A stretch of DNA of 8,562 nt from Opitutales bacterium. GTDB lineage: Bacteria; Verrucomicrobiota; Verrucomicrobiia; Opitutales; Intestinicryptomonadaceae. A program made the position numbers and the translations under genes. Positions 5,846-8,562 of the stretch are shown here, piece by piece. Positions within the stretch are counted from its first letter, which is position 1. Every line of letters begins with the position of its first letter. A model generated the notes under the pieces. The model ran no database searches. It had not been told where the DNA came from and saw only the letters and a list, made by a program, of their open reading frames with translations. Location: positions 1 to 8,562 of the forward strand of contig JAJXPD010000092.1 of assembly GCA_021641325.1 (NCBI GenBank). The letters run 5' to 3'.

Positions 5846-8455
5846 CTACGCTTCCCATTCCTTGGGCTTTGCGTTGTTGTCGTCGCGCTCCTTGTCGACG
5901 CGCGCGCGGCTTCCCTTGTTCCACCAATAGAACACGGGACTTGCGATAAATATCGACGAGAACGTGCCGACCGCAACGCCCAGCATGAACACTAGCGAGA
6001 AGTCAACTATAATGCCCGTGGAGAACACGAACAGCGCGACCGAAACGCCGAATGTTGTCGCGCTTGTAAGCAATGTTCTAGACAGCGTGCGGTTGATTGA
6101 GAAGTTGATGATGTCGCGCAAAGTCATTGTCGGTTTCAGGACAAGCTCTTCGCGGATACGGTCGAAAATAACGATTTTGTCGTTGATTGAATAGCCCATG
6201 ACCATCAGGATTGCCGCGACCATCGGGGCTGAAAACTGTCCCGAACCCACGCCGAGCAGACCGAAGATGACGTACAAGCCGATTGTCATGACTACGTCGT
6301 GCGCGGTTGCTACCAGCGCGCCGATACCGTAGCTGAATTCGAATCTTACCGCTATGTACACGAGCATCGCCAAGAGCGAAAGGGCAACCGCGATGAATGC
6401 GTCGCGCGTGATTTCGCTGCTTACTGTAGCGCCCACGCTCTGCTGGGAAACGAGCTTCAAGTCCGCTTGCGGGAATTTATGCGAGAGCATGTCGAACACG
6501 CGCTGGCCCTTTTCGCTTTCGACCTGCAAGACGAGGCGTTCCGCCTTCGACGAAAGGTCGGTCTGGTACGCCGCCTGAATTTCTCCGATACCCGTGTCGC
6601 TTGTCGATTCGCTGAGTTTCGTGATTTCGCCAATCGGTATTTTGTGCGCTTCGTTGAACGACATTGTTACGATGTCGCCGCCCGTAAAGTCGATGCTCAG
6701 CGACTTGTCGCCGCGCGAAATTACCGTCGCGACGCCGATGAACACTATCACCCACGACACTATAAACGAAGTCTTGGCGTGGTCGAGGAACTTGAATTTG
6801 AGGTCGTTTGAAATCAGCGAGCGCATGAGCGCGTTGCGGATTACCCCGTATTTTACGGAGAGTTCGAGCATTGCGCGGCTGAAAACGAGCACCGCAAACA
6901 GGGTCGTGAAAATACCGATTGCCAGTGTCACGCCGAAGCCCTTGACGGGGCCCGTGCCGAATTTCCAAAGGATTATCGCCGAAATCAGGGTCGTGATGTT
7001 TGCGTCGACGATTGTCGAAAACGCCTTTTCGTAGCCCAGTTGCAGGCACGTCCAAAGGCTCTTGCCGAGCTTCGCCTCTTCGCGCATACGCTCGAACACG
7101 AGAATGTTGGAGTCTACCGCCATGCCGACCGTAAGCACCAACGCCGCGATGCCCGGCAGCGTCATTGTCGCGCCGAAGCTTGCAAGCACGCCCACCAGAA
7201 TCAGAATGTTGATGAACACCGAAACCACCGCGATAACGCCCATTCCGTAGTATACGAAAATCATGAACGCTATGATGAACGCCGTGCCGATTCCCGCCGC
7301 CAAGAACGAGCTGTCGCGAGCCTCCGACGCGAGCGAAGGCCCTACTTCGTTGAGCGACGTGCGCTTCAAGCCGACCGCCAGCGGGTTGTTGAGCGCGTTG
7401 GCAAGTTCGATTGCCTCGCGGCGCGTGAAGTTGCCTGTGATTGAGCCTCTGTCGCTGATGACGCTCTGAATGTGCGGCGCGCTCATCAGACGGCCGTCGA
7501 GAACGATTGCCAGCGACTGTTTTGTGCCCGTGTTGCGGTCGCCCTCAAGAATTTCCGTCGTGATTCTTTCGAAAACTTTTGCTCCCGACGGCGTAAATTC
7601 CATTGCAACGCTGAAACGGTTTGCGTCTTCCATTGCGGGATACGCGCGTTTGATGATGTCGCCCTTTGCCTCCGCGCGGCGGCGTACGAACATGGGTTCT
7701 TCGACGACTTTGCCGAGGCGTTCGGTTTCCATAATCAGCACTTCGTAGCCCGCGGGAATTTCCGAGGGAAGCGGCTTCGCCGAGGACGGGCGCAGGTTGC
7801 GGTGGACGAGTCTGAATTCGAGCTTTGCGGGGCGCGAAAGTTCTTCGATTGCTTCGGGGTTGTCTTTGAGCGAAACGCCCGGCATCTGGACTTCGATTGC
7901 CTTGCCGCCGACGACGCGGATTGTGGGTTCGGTAATGCCCAAGCCGTTGATACGGTTGTTCATGACCGTCAAAACGTCGTCGAGCTGTCCCTTGCGTGTG
8001 AGTTCGTCGGAATTGAGGTTGGTGTCGTCGATTTCGAGCGTGAACGACACGCCGCCCTGCAAGTCGAGACCCTTTTTGAGCGCGCCCTTGCTCTGGCGGT
8101 AGAGTTCCTTCAAAAGAATGTCGTTTTTCTTTTTGAGGACTTTTATGTCCGAAACGTTGATGTCGGAGAAATATTTGGAGAGGTCAAGCTCTTTTGCCTC
8201 GGCATAGTCGCGCAGAGCAATGTACAAAGTGGGCGACTTCGACTTGTCCGTCCTGTAATTGTTTGCGTCGACGCGCTTGCCCGCCTCTTCGAGAACCTGC
8301 GCAAATTCGGACTGATTTGCCGTCGCGCGGGTTTTAATGTAGTCTTCGAACGGAGTGTCGCCGAACGGGAACATGGACGATACCGCCCATATTACCACGA
8401 GTGCCGTAATGACGAGTTTCCATACTATTCCGCTGTTCGAGGTGTTTCCCGACAT
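5846..8455 (-). CDS. secDF: Fused protein translocase subunit SecDF
   Basis: SecD and SecF bind the SecYEG channel in the inner membrane and use the proton gradient to pull proteins across. Here they are one 869-residue chain. The SecD half has helix 1 (about 12-29), GLDLQGGVSF (129-138, the family's GLDLxGG motif), a large periplasmic head region, and helices from about 385 to 528 that include GMAVDSNILVFERMREE (444-460). The SecF half starts with a helix at about 563-580, then DFTGGD (589-594), a smaller periplasmic domain up to about 680, and helices from about 686 to 843 that include GYSINDKIVIFDRIREE (754-770). Both conserved membrane aspartate regions are intact. I chose ATG 8455 (MSGNTSNSG) because AGGAAAG lies 8 nt upstream. 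The in-frame ATG at 8497 would add 14 residues spanning the promoter and this site. The hydrophilic C-terminal tail (about 845-869) is charged. The gene ends in TAG with a strong terminator. Confidence 0.96.
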   Translation of the reverse strand: MSGNTSNSGIVWKLVITALVVIWAVSSMFPFGDTPFEDYIKTRATANQSEFAQVLEEAGKRVDANNYRTDKSKSPTLYIALRDYAEAKELDLSKYFSDINVSDIKVLKKKNDILLKELYRQSKGALKKGLDLQGGVSFTLEIDDTNLNSDELTRKGQLDDVLTVMNNRINGLGITEPTIRVVGGKAIEVQMPGVSLKDNPEAIEELSRPAKLEFRLVHRNLRPSSAKPLPSEIPAGYEVLIMETERLGKVVEEPMFVRRRAEAKGDIIKRAYPAMEDANRFSVAMEFTPSGAKVFERITTEILEGDRNTGTKQSLAIVLDGRLMSAPHIQSVISDRGSITGNFTRREAIELANALNNPLAVGLKRTSLNEVGPSLASEARDSSFLAAGIGTAFIIAFMIFVYYGMGVIAVVSVFINILILVGVLASFGATMTLPGIAALVLTVGMAVDSNILVFERMREEAKLGKSLWTCLQLGYEKAFSTIVDANITTLISAIILWKFGTGPVKGFGVTLAIGIFTTLFAVLVFSRAMLELSVKYGVIRNALMRSLISNDLKFKFLDHAKTSFIVSWVIVFIGVATVISRGDKSLSIDFTGGDIVTMSFNEAHKIPIGEITKLSESTSDTGIGEIQAAYQTDLSSKAERLVLQVESEKGQRVFDMLSHKFPQADLKLVSQQSVGATVSSEITRDAFIAVALSLLAMLVYIAVRFEFSYGIGALVATAHDVVMTIGLYVIFGLLGVGSGQFSAPMVAAILMVMGYSINDKIVIFDRIREELVLKPTMTLRDIINFSINRTLSRTLLTSATTFGVSVALFVFSTGIIVDFSLVFMLGVAVGTFSSIFIASPVFYWWNKGSRARVDKERDDNNAKPKEWEA

Positions 8456-8463
8456 ATTCGTAT

Positions 8464-8470
8464 CTTTCCT
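8464..8470 (-). promoter_or_regulatory. Shine-Dalgarno sequence of secDF (decides the start)
   Basis: AGGAAAG on the minus strand ends 8 nt before ATG 8455, an ideal spacing. It is the only convincing Shine-Dalgarno sequence in the window, and it supports the 869-residue form over the 14-residue longer one. Confidence 0.75.
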
Positions 8471-8482
8471 GTATAGTTGTAT

Positions 8483-8488
8483 ATTATA
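8483..8488 (-). promoter_or_regulatory. Candidate -10 element of secDF
   Basis: A perfect TATAAT on the minus strand lies just after the terminator of the upstream gene. Transcription would start near 8476, giving a leader of about 20 nt that contains the Shine-Dalgarno sequence. No good -35 is seen; the expected place lies inside the terminator stem. Confidence 0.4.
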
Positions 8489-8494
8489 AATATG

Positions 8495-8524
8495 CAAAAC
8501 GCGCCCGCCTACGGGTGGACGCGT
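8495..8524 (-). terminator. Intrinsic terminator between the upstream gene and secDF
   Basis: On the minus strand, ACGCGTCC (8524-8517) pairs with GGGCGCGT (8506-8499), with one T-G wobble. After an A-C mismatch, two more GC pairs enclose the loop CGTA. The tract TTTTGC follows. It lies 12 nt after the stop of the right-edge gene, so that gene and secDF are probably not, or only partly, co-transcribed. Confidence 0.65.
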
Positions 8525-8536
8525 CGAGTTGAAAAT

Positions 8537-8562
8537 TTAGTTTTTGCGCTCTTCGGGAACTT
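8537..8562 (-). CDS. C-terminal tail of the gene upstream of secDF (partial)
   Basis: One minus-strand frame at the right edge reads VPEERKN and stops at TAA (8539-8537). Its charged, proline-containing end and its placement just before an intrinsic terminator suggest a real C-terminus. Another frame ending in TAG, reading ACTCGACGCGTCCACCCGTAG at its end, runs into the terminator stem and is less likely. YajC is the usual neighbour upstream of secD, but seven residues cannot establish that. Confidence 0.4.

Noticed and set aside
8456..8497. ATG at 8497 as the secDF start
   Set aside because: It would place the TATAAT and the Shine-Dalgarno site inside the coding region. ATG 8455 has a well-spaced AGGAAAG.
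1..8562. CRISPR array, transposon, prophage or defence system
   Set aside because: There are no regularly spaced repeats, no terminal inverted repeats, and no transposase, integrase or nuclease-toxin genes. All complete genes belong to common families.

Overview
This window is an ordinary chromosomal segment of a GC-rich bacterium. It holds five complete genes, one of them interrupted by a stop codon, and two gene fragments at the edges. There is no CRISPR array, insertion sequence, integrase, tRNA or rRNA. SecD and SecF are fused in one polypeptide, most starts lack a Shine-Dalgarno sequence, and TAG is the favoured stop. A Verrucomicrobiota or related PVC-type host would fit, but this is an inference and not proven by the window.

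Layout from left to right. Positions 1-58 (minus) are the first codons of a gene for a probably exported protein. Positions 204-1490 (minus) are hflX, a ribosome-associated GTPase. Divergent from it, 1582-2541 (plus) encodes a metallophosphoesterase. Its Tat-type signal peptide is separated from the complete catalytic domain by one in-frame TAG at 1693-1695. Positions 2795-3676 (plus) encode a 10-helix EamA/DMT-type transporter. Convergent with it is recJ (3789-5513, minus), the single-strand 5'-3' DNA exonuclease. After a 332-bp gap comes secDF (5846-8455, minus), the fused Sec translocon accessory protein. At the right edge, 8537-8562 (minus) is the C-terminal tail of an upstream gene.

The genes look independently transcribed rather than forming one operon. 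Good intrinsic terminators lie after the phosphoesterase, recJ, secDF and the gene upstream of secDF. The proteins cover separate housekeeping jobs: translation and ribosome rescue, DNA repair, protein export, and small-molecule transport.

Two points deserve a second look. One is the amber codon in the phosphoesterase, where TAG is clearly the normal stop of the neighbouring genes. The other is a recurring arrangement in which a -10-like hexamer sits only 7-11 nt before start codons that lack a Shine-Dalgarno sequence, suggesting leaderless mRNAs. I found no convincing new multi-gene system.
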